From: Zygnema cylindricum | Lineage: Eukaryota; Streptophyta; Zygnematophyceae; Zygnematales; Zygnemataceae | Assembly (NCBI GenBank): GCA_037447655.1 | Contig: JBBHKE010001255.1 | Span: 7,501 to 71,500, forward strand | Length of the DNA: 64,000 nucleotides | Direction: 5' to 3' | Shown: positions 10,801 to 23,615 of the stretch, one piece after another | Layout: every line of letters starts with the position of its first letter | Numbering within the stretch: position 1 is the stretch's first letter | Program-made: the position numbers and the translations under genes | Notes under the pieces: model-generated | Seen by the model: only the letters and a program-made list of their open reading frames with translations | What the model was told of the DNA's origin: nothing | Databases searched by the model: none

Positions 10801-11502
10801 GGCGTATGTTCCATTAGGCGATATCAGTAAACGTAAAAACAAATTTACTAAAGGCCTCTGTTCCATTATGCCTTGTCATTAACCAAAAAAATATTGCGTG
10901 GCACATTTTGATTGGTACCACGATGATGCTATTAAGATTCTTCTAATTTACAAAGATTCTTTTATAACGAAATGTGAACCCAATATCTGTGCTAGCGGAG
11001 GTAAAAAGTAACACTTACGAGTTATTGAATAAAATTTGTACGGGCGAATGAAACTTAAGGTTTGTAAAGGCATACAAAAATGTCAGAATGGTTGGTGGAT
11101 GGCAACAAGACTGTGAAAGAATATCCCTCGTCAAAGATTTATCGCGGCTTCCGGTGGCCATGCATCCACCTTGGCGGAAGGCACATGGCCTATGCAACGT
11201 AGGCTTCCGATCTCTCGTTCATCGTGGGTTTTTTTTCACTTTTCCACGAGGCACAAGGCTACTCATTCAGCCTCTGAAAATTGACCTCCTTCAGGTCACT
11301 TGTTGCAAACTGAAAGGTTCAACTGATGGCGTATCTGATTATGCATCTGACGGTCAAGGTTTACACCCATAACCTTTGCGAATAACATCAGTCATTCAGT
11401 AACCTTGTTTTTTTGACAAATAAAAAATATTGGTAAGGCACTGTACGAAGTAGTACGGCCTTTAGTAAAAAACCTCATTTTTTCCCTAATGGAACTTCAC
11501 TT
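10801..11502 (+). mobile_element. Copy of TIR element 2 (Tourist-like)
   Basis: It starts GGCGTATGTTCCATTAGG and ends ccctaatggaacttcac, so the termini are imperfect inverted repeats. It aligns along its whole length with 26850-27554. Short open frames inside are shared only because the element is repeated. No transposase is seen. Confidence 0.75.
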
Positions 11503-11823
11503 GAAGTGTACGAGAATTGTAACCCTGAAAAATCCTTAAATTTTTTGAAAACTATGGAAAATGTACAAAATTGTACGAAAAGTCTACCCTAAAAACCCTA
11601 AAAGTACAGAATAATATACGGTAATTTGTACTGAAATATATGGGAACGTCCGAGAATGTACCCTAAAAAGTAAAAACCCCAAATTCTCCCTTAAATAACC
11701 CTAAAACATACGAAAATGTACAAATCACCCTCCCTCCGTAAGCGATAAAACCCTTAGACATCTAAATGTCAAAAAAAAAGGCGGCGGCAAACTTTGATGG
11801 TGGGGGCTGAGGGCGTAATTTAA

Positions 11824-12170
11824 GTGGACTCGCAACCACCTCCGGCGGAAGGCACATGGTTTATGCGACGTGTAGGCACTCGATCGCACGTTCATCGTGG
11901 ATTTTTTTTATGTTTTACACGCGGCCCATTTTTACACGTTCAATCTGTGTATAGTGTAATCTTTGACGATATTAGCCACACACCGAAGGGTTGCGTCTTG
12001 GAATAAAAAGCAGAGCATCCGACGGTCAATTTTTACGCTCATTACCTTGGTGATTCTCCAGTTAAAAAAAAATGGTACGCAATGGTACTAAACAGTACGG
12101 CCCTCGGTAAACAGCCTCACTTTTTCGCTAATGGAAGTCAAGCCAAGTTTCGATTACATGGAACATACCC
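11824..12170 (+). mobile_element. Partial copy of TIR element 2
   Basis: It shares the ccggcggaaggcacatgg block and the distal part of element 2. It ends acatggaacataccc, followed by tta at 12171-12173. The 5' half is missing or unrecognisable. Confidence 0.6.
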
Positions 12171-12217
12171 TTAATCACAAGTACTCTTAAGTGTTATATC
12201 CATGCGTTCTTGAGTAG

Positions 12218-12740
12218 TACACCGTGAATCGCTATTAGCGTGTTGAACGCTAATTGAGGTACCCTGTTTTTTTTGGCAAATTCTCAAATAGAATTAAACA
12301 TTCTAAATTTTTCTACACGTTATTTGAGGTAGCCCATTAAATAGGATTCATGACTCTAATATAGTGCCATTATAAGTAGTGTGGTGTGCGGTCTGCCACA
12401 GCCGTACTTTTTTGTACTTTTTCAAGTAGAAAAGTACAGAAAAGATATTCACGCTGTCCCGTAGTCGCGCTAACATGTAATTGCGTAAATATTTTACGGC
12501 ATTAGCGGATGTCAAAAAAACGCGACGGCGTACGATTTGAACAATTTCATACATGCACATATTTTAGTGTGGAGATATTCAGCACCGAAATTTTTTACAA
12601 CGCAGTTCACAAATTAGATTATACGAAAAATTAGAATAAAAATTGTTTCCAAAAAAAACGACATTCCCAATTAGCTTAAATAACGCTAATTGTTTCATTA
12701 CGCTATCTATTTCATTACGCTAATAGCGATTCACGGTGTA
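12218..12740. mobile_element. Mariner-like MITE with 24-bp perfect TIR
   Basis: It begins TACACCGTGAATCGCTATTA and ends with the exact reverse complement; the match runs 24 bases. TA at both edges fits TA target duplication, with the element proper at 12220-12738. The interior is AT-rich and non-coding (523 bp in all). Relatives lie at 23111-23615 and 8085-8295. Confidence 0.85.
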
Positions 12741-13754
12741 GAGGTCGAAGTAAGATCTTTCAGTGTTGACCGACTACTGTTTTACGACATTGTTAGTGGT
12801 AGCGTGTCATTGGCCAAGTTCTTGACGTGACATTGTCACAAGAATCAAAGCCTAGTCATTTTTGTTCATTGGCAAATTCTTAAATGAATCTGACTATGGA
12901 GTATTGAAAAGTGCATATCTTCGCCTCATTTTTTTATCTCTTGTTACTTTCTTAAGCGGTAAATCTTCTCAGCTTAAATGATGGCGCGCCAAAAAGTGTA
13001 ATACTTTTCATATTGCTCCAACAACAATCACCATTCGTCGAAATGAAATTGACATTCGATGATTTTTTTTATTTCACTGCCAATTTTTTCCTTTGCAGAC
13101 AACATTTAATGGAGGAATTACTTGAGCATTTACTCTGAATCTAAAATTTATTTTAGTGTTGCAAAATTATTGTTAGAATCATAAATTCTCATGTAAAACT
13201 AATCATATGCATTGCAAAAGACAATGTAAGAGTGCAAATTTCTGTGTACAATTGCAAAATGCAAGCTAGAATTCCAATCTTACACCGAAAATTGCAAAAA
13301 ATACGTTAGAATTGCGAAACTCGAGTCGAATTTGCGAAATTTCATTAAAATTTGCCACGCGCAGTTTTAGATATATCAATTTAGAATTTTTAAAACTCAG
13401 CTAGATCTGCAAAAGTAGAATAGCGGATTCAAGTTAGACATGCAAATTTCACTATAGAATGACAAAAGTAGAATTGTGAGGTTCAATTCATATTCATAGA
13501 GCTCAACTTAAAATAGGGTGGATTTCCTGTTGAGGGAACTATTTAAATGCTCACATTCTACACTTCTGGAAATACTGCTGAAGGTAAAATTAGATTTTTA
13601 TTACTTCTTCTTTCAACAAAACTTAATTTCTATTAAAATTATTATTTTTATCATGTACATTCTTTCTTCAGAGACAAATAACTACAAACAATCGAAACAA
13701 AAATGAAAAACATAACCAAAATAAATTGACATTACTTTTTCCAATCATATAGGT
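12741..13754. other. AT-rich stretch, nothing recognised
   Basis: No coding frame, RNA gene or terminal repeats are seen. From 13160 to 13500 there is loose repetition of 'gaattgcaaaat/ttagaattgcaaa' phrases at irregular spacing, which suggests an old decayed tandem repeat. Confidence 0.5.
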
Positions 13755-13923
13755 CTAAATTGTGGAGACCTCATTAGGTCCAACATAAGGTTTTGCTAAA
13801 CCATCATATCCCCCCCTATCGTTATTTTTTTTATAGAAAATTAAAAATATGACGGCACCAATAATCAAAAAGACAACAACGCCCCCCACGACTCCTTCGA
13901 TTATTGCGATGGTATTTCCAGAC
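13755..13923 (-). CDS. Possible last exon of a single-pass membrane protein
   Basis: On the minus strand, after an acceptor (pyrimidine-rich tract, then ctaag at 13924-13928), 56 codons run to a TAG. The translation reads GNTIAIIEG, then one clear membrane helix (GVVGGVVVFLIIGAVIFLIF), then a basic stop-transfer (YKKNN) and a tail ending GPNEVSTI. The topology suggests a type I membrane protein with a short cytosolic tail of about 30 residues. I find no convincing upstream exons between 13924 and 16700, so the gene may be a fragment, have distant exons, or not be real. No family is recognised. Confidence 0.4.
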
Positions 13924-13989
13924 CTTAGGGGTTTTAAGCAAAAAAAGAAAAAAAAAGTAATTTTGTGATTTTTCAGGATTTTCATGTGC

Positions 13990-14520
13990 TCGGAATTTTA
14001 AGAGATTTTTAGAGTTTTTTAAGGTTTTTAAGGGGCTTTAAAAACGTTTTTCTGCAAAGTTAAGGAAAAGGAAGCAATTTTCCGCAAAAACGGAAAGAAA
14101 AGTGCACACTCTACTTTACAAGCTTATATATCAAATAAAATGAAGATTTTTCTAGCATGCATATGAATGAATAATACTTTTTTATCGACAGCATAAAGCA
14201 TAAGGTTTCATTTTTGTACTTTGCAAAGTATGTGTTCAAGTCAAGTGTACGGTTTTAGATTTCAAATGCATAATTATGGAAAGATTATGATTATTTTTAA
14301 ACAGAAAAAAGTTGAACACCCACTAAGGTTCACATATGAATTCGTAAATTGTAATGTATTCTTCAAGTTTGTGTAATCTAACATATACATTTCAGGTCTA
14401 AATATTACTCCCATTGCCGGGGAAAAAAAACGTAAAAAACACAATTCCTTAAAAAAAATTGAAAAAGAGCTGTGAAGAACGAAGAGGCCCCTGGCATGGT
14501 GGGGATAAAGATGGTACGTG
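13990..14520. other. Non-coding stretch
   Basis: AT-rich with homopolymer runs. No supported gene or repeat ends. Confidence 0.4.
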
Positions 14521-14522
14521 AT

Positions 14523-14606
14523 AGAGTGTAGAGGAGGGAGGAGGGAGGGGGGAGGAGGGAGGGGGAGGGGGGAGGAGGGAGGATGGAGGAGGGAGGAGTA
14601 TCGACA
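14523..14606 (+). repeat. GGA/GGGA purine tract (G-quadruplex potential)
   Basis: Over 80 bases of gagg/gggagg units with more than four runs of three or more Gs. The C-rich opposite strand produces artificial proline/leucine/serine-rich frames. Confidence 0.9.
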
Positions 14607-17200
14607 AACAAAGTTAAGTGGAACCGCCATCGAGGCTCAGAGTGAGTGATATGCCATATCTTCTCAGGATTTAATTTTGTAAACAAGTAAGAATGGTTTT
14701 AAAGATGTGAGTCAATAAACTGGGTCAAAAAAGAGCTCAAGCCCAATAGATTTACTGCAACTCACTAATGCCCTCAAATAGAGTGGAAGTAGAAAATCCT
14801 AGAGGGATGGTGAGAGCGGAAGGGAGACAAAAAGGTCACCAAGCAACACATTTGGATGGTTGAAAAGAAAAGTAATCTTTCGTCGAGAGTTTTTTCACTT
14901 TTTTATGAAAAATTGTAGGTCAACACCTGGTCAATAGGGTCATTGATATTGTGTTTTCACCATATCTAAGAAAGGGAAGAGACAAAGAAGGGAAAGCAGA
15001 TGAAAAACATATACAACAACCATTTAAGAAAAATTTGCAAAATTTAAAAACCCAAAGACAACCCTGTAAAAATTTAAAATAAACCATCAATATTTGGGAG
15101 AAAAACAGGTACCCACAGCTGTAAATAACTCGAAAAAATCACATTATAAACAATCTAGTTAAGAAAAGGAAAGGTCAATGTCAATGCCTCTTAAATATAA
15201 ACTAAAGAATAAAGATTAAAGCAACAATCTTAGTTATCATGGCACTTAAGTCTGTCAAAGACAAAAGGGAAATCTCGACGGTATCATCATACATTGCTAA
15301 TAGAAGAAAAGCCTAAGAAAAAAAAATCTGAAGAAAACCTTAAGATTTTAGGGACAACTGGTGATTGGGCAACCATAGGCTTAGAAACAAAAAGGTTTCC
15401 ATCCACCGAGATGAAAAAAAGACATTCGAAGCACAAACCTGAAGAAACCCTCAAAAACCCTAAAATGTAAAGTAAAAATAGAGATCCTATGATGCTCGAA
15501 GGTCACGGACAACGACATCTCCCCTCGGTATCCACCCTTAATGTGGTGGGAAGTGCAAATGGTGTTCAAGAATTGTAAGGATATGGTGGAACTTCCAAAA
15601 CGCATGACAGCTTTAGCCTTTGGATTAGATTCCCCCATTTGGCTCGGTGATTGGAGTTAAATGTATTGCACCACGGGTGCACACCACAAGGGATAAATAA
15701 TGTAAACAAGGACGAGATAATCCCACCTCTCCCTCTCTCCCTCCCTCCCTCTCTCCCTCTCCCCCAAGTTTTCAAAATCGTGTAGAAATGCGCTTTCATC
15801 TCCCATGACGAGAGTATTGTATGAACTATACCAGTCTCTTCTAATCTCTAAAAATCTCTATAAACAAACATCCTCTGCATAATACGCATATAAATTTGGG
15901 ATTGCTCAGAAGAAGTAAGCTCGAAACGGCCTATGATAGGCTGCACAAAAACGATTGTTGTCACACATGCATAGGCCAGAACTTCTAGAAGATTCTGTCA
16001 CCCAAGATACTATTGGATGTGCCAAGATATCTTTGTTGGAGATAGTGGAATAGTACATGCAAAGATATCGATATTTCACCTAAATTAATTGATGAAAAAA
16101 GTGGTAATGTGGAAGAGAAAGGCAGATTAAGTGGAGGGAAAAAGAGAGACTAGGAAAAAAGCAAAGGTGACAAGTTTGGAAAAAGGTAGGGATGAGAATT
16201 GTGGAAATACGTGTTTTTTATATTTCTCTAATGTGGCTACATGGGATCTTCCTCCTAAAATTTCTCTCATTTCTGCTCTAAAGGTGCAACTCATGTGATA
16301 GTGACACCTGTCTTCTAGTACATTTTCTAATCCTCTCCAGACCTAGAATACATTTTAAGAACCAATGACATCATCACGAGACGCCGAAAAATTGACTCAT
16401 GGTTTAACTCTGAATAAAACTAATTAAAAAAGAAAACAATAATATGGACCAATCATACCGAAACCGTGCGGTATTCGGAAGAAAATACAGGGTATTAAGG
16501 CCAGAAGAGAAGTCTCGTAATATTTTCCCAAACTGTGTTTTTAATCCTACTAAGCATTCCATCTTAATGCTTGACAAATAAAGGCCAGCAACCACTTTCT
16601 TCCAGAGATATATAATCCCTACTGAATTGGATCTTCTAAACATTAAATATTTATATATGACAATCACTTCCTATTTGAAACCATAAGTTGAAACTCTTAC
16701 GGACTTTCCCAAAACATCCTCTAATTCTTCACAGACAGAAATTGGTGACAAACGAAACAAAATGTTATGGAGAAAAAATTATCCTGAAAAGAAAAAACCA
16801 CACTAAATTGCAAAATAAAAAACAAGAGAATTCACAAAAGCGCATACATTCTTTTGAAATCCATGACATGGAGAAAATCATATTTGAAATTTTCGCTCAA
16901 ATTACTGATTTGATGGAACAACTCAAATATAAACTTCCTAAGGATCATCTCACCTCAACTAAGAAGAGGGTTAAAGGGAAAAAAAATGATACACAACTAC
17001 GCATCACGACTGTAACCCGTAAAACCACATTACATATAATCGACTACAGTGCACCGAAAAAGCTATATGAAAAATGCTTCACCTGAAAACTTCATCAACA
17101 TTACTTCTGCAGCGCCATACTTACAACTCACCACTATCTCCACTATCCTATCGGCCGCTTGAAACTGATATTCCCGTTTATAACAGAAACTGATACTGAT
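14607..17200. other. Intergenic sequence 3' of HSP90, mostly featureless
   Basis: No host exon is supported. A pyrimidine tract of ctccctcc units lies at 15722-15768. The plus-strand frame at 16688-17086 has no early ATG and no splice support. HSP90's 3' untranslated region must lie at the right edge, but no clear poly(A) signal is visible. Confidence 0.4.
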
Positions 17201-20200
17201 TTAGTCAACCTCCTCCATGCGAGAACCCTCATCGGCTTCTTCCAGAGCTGGCATATCCTCCACATCTTCTGTGGGAATATCTTCATCGATACTTAAGCCC
17301 AACTTAATCATTCGGTGAATGCGACCGCCAAAAGTATTTGGATCCTCAAGACTGAATCCGGATGTGAGGAGAGCTGTCAAAATAACAGAACATCAACAAC
17401 AAAATGCGCTAGTAAGACAACTTCAAAATCAACAAGCCTTCCACATTGAGGTGCAAACTGGCACACAGTCCAGAACAAGTCCAGCAATTACGCCAAACAA
17501 TATGCATCATTAAAATTCCCATCCACATTCCTTTACTTCCTGTTACCATTGATATTCAAGGCTGACAATATAGCTACCAAGTATGCCATAATGAACCAGA
17601 GTATTGCTATTTCAACAATTGTCTTATATCAATTCCCTAGTATCCCTGAGGGAATAATGGATAATTCCCTAACTAGCGAGGCACATATTGAAGGCCATCC
17701 ACAAACCTAAAACTTGAATATAAGCTTAAGGAAAATCACCAACAACTCACCAGTTTCAAACAACAGAAGAACAAGATCCTTGACTGTCTTATCAGACTTG
17801 TCAGCTTCAGTGCGTTTCCTCAATTCTACCATAATGGCATTATCAGGATTGATCTCCAAAGTCTTCTTCGAGCTCATATAGCTGGACACGCTGCTGTCAC
17901 GAAGAGCTTGAGCTTTCATGATACGCTCCATGTTTGCAGTCCATCCATACCTGCCAATTGCAATAAAAACATATATCAGCGCTTCACATACCCACATAGA
18001 TTGCATCAGGAACAATCCAAAGTACTAAAAATCCACAGCACAAACCGGAAAGCGAACTTCAGCACCTAAGACACCTGTTCTGACTGTCAATACTGATTTC
18101 TCGACCAAGCATATAAGAAGGTAACATATGTTCTTGCCTACCAAAACAATAACATTAGCTTGTTTTCTCAAGGAGAAATTTCACTTACTCGCCAGTGACA
18201 AGACAGCATGGAGAATCCACAATTCTGTCTGATACAAGAACCTTCTCAACTTTCTCGCCAAGAATTTCCTGCATGAGCCAATAAAACGAGGTCATCAACC
18301 ACCCTGAAAATCTGAAACCAATCATAAAATCAGAGAACAAAGAAGATTCTCAAATACTAAAGAGAAACAAGCCTATGAATAATTATCGCAGGGCAAACTA
18401 ATGCTTGACAGAATGAGTACGTTCAAAACCGCCTTACCTTCATCAATTTGCAAAGTGGCTCAAACTGCTTCTGGACCTCTTCCTTCTTCTTCTTCTCTTC
18501 ATCTGTCTCTTCCAGTTTCAAACCCTGCAGAAAAACCCTTCGCCAACTTACTTAGATATCAGACCACAAGACCATGATTAGGGCAACTTCCAACACACCT
18601 ATCCCATGACTGCAAAAGATGAGTCACATAGACAAGCTACCAGCTTATAATTAAAGACCTTACCTCCTTTGTGGCTGAAACAAGCTTCTTTCCGTCATAT
18701 TCCTTCAACTGTTGTACGGCATACTCATCAATAGGGTCAACCATGAAAAGTACTTCATAACCTCGTTTCTTCAACTTCTCCAAGAAAGGTGAGTTCTCAA
18801 CAGCCTTCCTGCTTTCACCAGTAATGTAGTAGATGTCTTTCTGGTTCTCCTTCATCCTTGTGACATAATCCTTCAACGATGTTTGCTCTTCACCTGACTT
18901 GGTACTGTAGTAACGAAGAAGGTCTGGAAAACCATAAAAAATGTGTTGAAAAAAAGCCTTTAAAACTGAGGCCATTAAACTATTGAATAGCAAAAGCAGT
19001 TCTCAAAACAAATAAAATAAAGTACGGAGTCGGAAGAGTAGAACCGGAAAGGGTGTTAAACAGACAACAGTTATTTTCGCACGTTAAGACGGTTGCCAAA
19101 TTTTCTAACGCTTTATTTACTACAAGGCCACCTAAAATATCAAAACAAAATGGGGTCAAATGTTAAAGCCTCCAGATTAGTCTACCAAAAGCACACATCC
19201 TTCAAGACAGGAAAACTAAATGTGAATCTCTTAAATTCAAAACCAGCTCCAAAAATCCGAAAAACAGAAGAAGATTGAAGATTGTCGTCTCCAAAAACAA
19301 TTAAGCGAGGAAGACAGACGAACTAAACTACAAGTGATAATCAGTAGAATACCTGCAAGTTTAGACCTGTTCTGAGAATCCTCATGTATACCCAGCTTCA
19401 AATTCTTGCCAAATGCCTCATAAAATTTGTTGTAGTCCTCCTTATTCTCAGCAACTTCCTGGAACAACTCAATACACTTTTTGACAAGATTCTTCCTGAT
19501 AACCTGCGAAGATCCAGAAACAAAAAAAGATATAGTAACTGTTATTGCTTTAGACAACATCACAAAAAACAATCAAAGTCGAAAACAAACAAGCTGCAAT
19601 GCCTTACTGAAAGATAGGACAGCAATTTCTCAATTTCCCCAAATCACAAAGAAGATAAAAAAAATCCACCTTTTGTAACCAGAAAAGAAAAACAGAAAAA
19701 CAACAACAACCAGGTCAAAAAAGCTCACCTTCAAAATTTTGTTCTGCTGGAGCGTCTCACGAGAAATGTTGAGAGGCAAATCTTCTGAGTCAACAATACC
19801 CTTAACAAAGTTGAGATATTCAGGGATCAATTCCTCACAATTGTCCATGATAAACACTCTCCTCACATACAACTTAATGTTGTTTGATTTCTTTCGGCCA
19901 TCAAACATGTCGAAAGGAGCCCTCTTCGGCACATAAAGAATGGCCTTAAACTCCAGCTGCAATTGACAAAAAAAAAATTAGTCAGCAAATATAATAATAC
20001 AACATAGTTTTAGCTACACGTAAGTTCACAAACCGTAGGTTAGAAAAGTTGGCAAATTTTTCCTTTCACTCAGCTTGCAACACAGCAAATGAAATCCCAA
20101 GCTAAGCTTAACTGTCCTTCTGTCAGCTTATAACTACGCCAGACACCAGAAAAAGGAAAAGAATACTGAGAACCGAGTTGTAAATAATAAAAAGATTTAC

Positions 20201-22188
20201 TATCGGCACCCCTGGCACCCATAATAACAACGAATGAATTAAATTAGCATTTGGACTTAAACAGTAGAGTAAATTGTGCCTTATAACAACAACATACATT
20301 ACAACATCAACAGAAAACCAGCACAGAAAAACCAAGAATTTACGAAATCATTACCTATCCTTGACAGAAAGAAAACCTAAACAATGTAGCAAGTTATTAC
20401 CTGTCCTTCAACGGAGAAGTGTTTCACGGACAAGTGTTCCTCCCAGTCATTGGTGAGACTCTTGTAAAAGGCTGCATATTCCTCCTTTGTAATCTCCTCG
20501 GGATTCCTCATCCAGACAGGCTTCTGCTTGTTGAGAAGAACCCATTCATTGCTTACCTCCTTCACCTGCATAAGCAAATTTTATTTGTTAGGATGATTTT
20601 TTAAAATACTTGTGTTACCAGCGGTGAGAAATCGGTGAACAAACCCTAAGTAGATAAAGATGACTTACCTTCTTTGTCTTTTTCTTGGACTCCTTGTCTT
20701 CGTCAACTTCCTCAATCTTTCCTTCCTCCTTATCATCCTTCTCCTCTTCCTCATCATCATCTTCAACCTCCTTCTCTGTAGTCTTCTCAGTCCACAGGGA
20801 GATGGGATAACTAATGAACTCACTGTGTTTCTTGACCAGGTCCTTCAACCTCCTTTCTTCCAAGTACTCAAGCTGGTCTTCCTTCAAGTACAAGATAATT
20901 TTAGTTCCTCGGCCCAAAGGTTCACCTAGACACAAAAACAACAATTAAAAACCAGCATACAAACGGCATGCTAAAACTGACACGAAGAAAATAAAGATTG
21001 TATAGCGAGAGAGAGGGGGGAAGAGAAAGAGAGACATCGAGAGAGAGAGAGAGAGAGGAAGGAAGGAAGGCATTGACTCTCCATAGAAGAAAGCTTGAAA
21101 TTTTCACAATCTTCATAGTTCGAAATTTTCATAAGTAGCACATCTTCAAAGCACCTTACACACCACCACACAGAGAAGACTTACCAGGATCCCTGGTCAC
21201 AGTGAAGGATCCTCCTGCCTGTGACTCCCAGATGTACTGCTCGTCATCATTGTGCTTTGTGTGAACGACCACTTTCTCGGCAACCAAATACGCAGAGTAA
21301 AAACCGACACCAAACTGTCCAATCATACTGATATCAGCTCCGGCTGTCAAAGCCTCCATGAAAGACTTGGTACCGGATCGAGCAATGGTACCAAGGTTGT
21401 TCACCAGATCTGCCTCAAAAACCAGATAACAAAACCAGAAGGTCAATCGTCACCGAGTGAATCTATTGTAGACACATAATTTAACAATTCTAACGAGATA
21501 CTACGTAAAAACAAAGAAGAAACCTAGCACTACTGTCACCATGTGAAATTTACAATTTCTAAGAAAAGCAGAAGCACAATACCCGACGAGTAACATTTAC
21601 AGTCGTTGAAAAAAAATTGTTCTTTAAAAAAAATAAGGGGGAGAAAAAAGAATTCACAGCTGACCAGCTTATCATGCAAAATCCACCGTATATGCCAAAT
21701 TCATGAATGTATGCTCTTTGACAAAAATAAACAGAGCAAGGAATGACAAACTCACCAGCTTTGGACATGCCAATTCCTGAGTCAATAATTGTCAAGGTGT
21801 TGTTTGCCTTGTCGGGGATAATGTGGATGAACAACTCCGGCTGTGTCTCCATTTTGCTCTTGTCCGTGAGACTCTCAAAACGAATTTTATCCAGAGCCTG
21901 TAAAGACATCCGAGATTAAAAATCTTACTAAACCGCATATAAAACCTCAAAAAACCGGATTTTTTTTAACCATAAACATTAATTTATATTTAATTGACGG
22001 TAAAGACTTTTCGGTGAGCAATGGCTATCGGGAGTTTGAAAAAAAACACTTACATCTGATGCGTTAGAGATAAGCTCCCGCAAGAAAATCTCCTTGTTGC
22101 TGTAAAATGTGTTGATAATCAAACTTAAAAGCTGGTTAATTTCAGCCTGAAATGCGAAAGTCTCCACATCACCCGCCTCCGACGCCAT
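17201..22188 (-). CDS. HSP90: Cytosolic HSP90 molecular chaperone, 12 exons
   Basis: Exons on the minus strand: 22188-22054, 21897-21756, 21409-21185, 20925-20669, 20565-20401, 19956-19729, 19503-19353, 18923-18664, 18524-18438, 18268-18189, 17950-17751, 17373-17201. All 11 introns are GT-AG and phases agree, giving exactly 700 residues, the usual length for cytosolic HSP90. The N-terminal ATPase carries E38 and N42 ([11 protein letters not shown]), D84 (DSGIGM) and the glycine loop GQFGVGF (about 123-129). An acidic/lysine linker spans about 220-253. The middle domain has the catalytic-loop Arg ([10 protein letters not shown]374). The C-terminus ends MEEVD, the docking site for TPR co-chaperones, which marks the cytosolic form; there is no transit peptide or KDEL. 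HSP90 dimers use ATP to mature kinases, receptors and other clients. No stop or frameshift is seen, so the gene looks functional. Twelve exons is many for a plant cytosolic HSP90. Confidence 0.97.
21008..21071 (+). repeat. GA-rich simple repeat in HSP90 intron 3
   Basis: gaga and ggaa units, interrupted, lie inside the intron between exons 3 and 4 of HSP90. Confidence 0.85.
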
Positions 22189-22436
22189 GGCTAGATATTT
22201 ACCAAAACAAAAAAACCTTGAGTACTATAAAATGATGAATGATATAATCCCTTTAAAGGAGAACTGCTTTACTATGTCTTGCTGTTAGGGAGTGATGGCA
22301 AGAGGAGAGCGCCTGGTTGACAAAAGAAGGGCGTCTGCGAGCTTTGAAGTAAGTAGTGCACGATTAGTAGGCTGTCAAACTGCTAATCACCGGAACAGCG
22401 TTCGACAATTTTGTAAGCGGCAGAGAAGGCCGGGAG

Positions 22437-22446
22437 CTTCCAGAAG
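22437..22446. promoter_or_regulatory. Heat-shock-element-like core upstream of HSP90
   Basis: cTTCcaGAAg matches the nTTCnnGAAn core bound by heat-shock factors and lies about 250 bp upstream of the HSP90 start codon. A third unit next to it is imperfect. A second core, gTTCtaGAAa, stands at 22733-22742. Such dimeric cores also occur by chance, so support is modest. Confidence 0.4.
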
Positions 22447-23110
22447 GATTGCAAGAAACTGCTTCGAGAGGCTGTCCAGCCTTCCATAACAGACGGCCGA
22501 GATCTATCTGAAGTTCAAGAGAGCCATTCATAACCGTTGATGTAATAAATGCTAGAATGTTTCCTTCGTAAGATACGTACTTTGATGTCTCTCACAATAC
22601 GGCCGCTGTGTTGGCTTCTAGATCTTTCGCACCGCAAGGGCATCATATGTAGAGTAAAATTCTTTTTGTTTGACGGGAACTAGATGTACATAGATACACT
22701 CTTAGCCAACCCGTGTCTAGAGACGGATCCGTGTTCTAGAAACCGTACTATATTTCCAAAATTCTTGGAACCAGTCGAGATTCTGATCGCCACGTCGTAG
22801 ACCAAGATTTCTCGTCTGGCGGTACAGGTACTGGAGGGAAATCGAAATCGAATCTTTAGTGTAATCTCAGCCGTCAAAAAATCTTGTTAATTGAGGCATT
22901 GAAACTTTGAAAGTTGCGTCATATATTTGACCGTCAAATGTCAAACCAAACATGGTACCCGAGCTCTCCTTGTCAATCGTGACCGTGCGTTTGGTTTGGA
23001 ACAATCTACTTGCGAACAAGTATCACCGAGATACGGCGACGAAGGCGGAGCTGTACAATACCGTAAATAACCTGAAATGTACGGCAGAGATGAAATGATA
23101 CGCTAAACAG
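22447..23110. other. Upstream flank of HSP90, no gene seen
   Basis: Apart from the second heat-shock-element-like core at 22733-22742, nothing is recognised. Open frames are short and unsupported. Confidence 0.4.
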
Positions 23111-23615
23111 TACACCGCGCATCGTAATTAGAGTAATGAAAAAATTAGAGTAAAAAAAGAGAAAAAAATAATTAGAGTAATTTACTTTAATTTATGTGAT
23201 AGAACTGTTTCAAAAAGGAATTTACTCTAATTTATGCGGTGTACTCTAATTTGGCAAGCTAATATCCTCTGCTATAAATAAGGTATTCGTACAGAATCTG
23301 AAAAAACGTACAGTTTATCGTCACTATGACGTTTGCACTACGCGGTTTGTTAAAACGCATTTACATGATAATGGCCTGTTTTAAATCATTATTTGTATTT
23401 TTTTACTTATAGAAGTACAATTTTGCACGATCGGACGTCGTCCGTACTCCACACTATTTAAAATGAACCTATATTAGAATTAAAAATGCTAATTAAACCT
23501 TACCTTAAATAGCATAATGAAAAAATTAGAATCATTTACTCTATTTGATGTGATAGAGTCGAAATTTCGAGCGACCGAATTAGAGTAATTTACTCTAATT
23601 ACGATTCGCGGTGTA
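23111..23615. mobile_element. Mariner-like MITE with TA flanks
   Basis: The ends TACACCGCGCATCGTAATTA and its reverse complement agree over about 26 bases with one mismatch. The interior is AT-rich with many 'attagagtaa' palindromic words and has no coding capacity. It is related to 12218-12740. Its terminal TA is also the first TA of the next element. Confidence 0.8.

Noticed and set aside
14274-14686. Proline/leucine/serine-rich minus-strand frames
   Set aside because: They are translations of the GGA tract at 14523-14606.
16688-17086. Plus-strand frame of 132 codons near HSP90's 3' end
   Set aside because: It begins at TTG, has no ATG in its first third, is K/T/I-rich as expected for AT-rich DNA, and has no recognisable motif or splice border.
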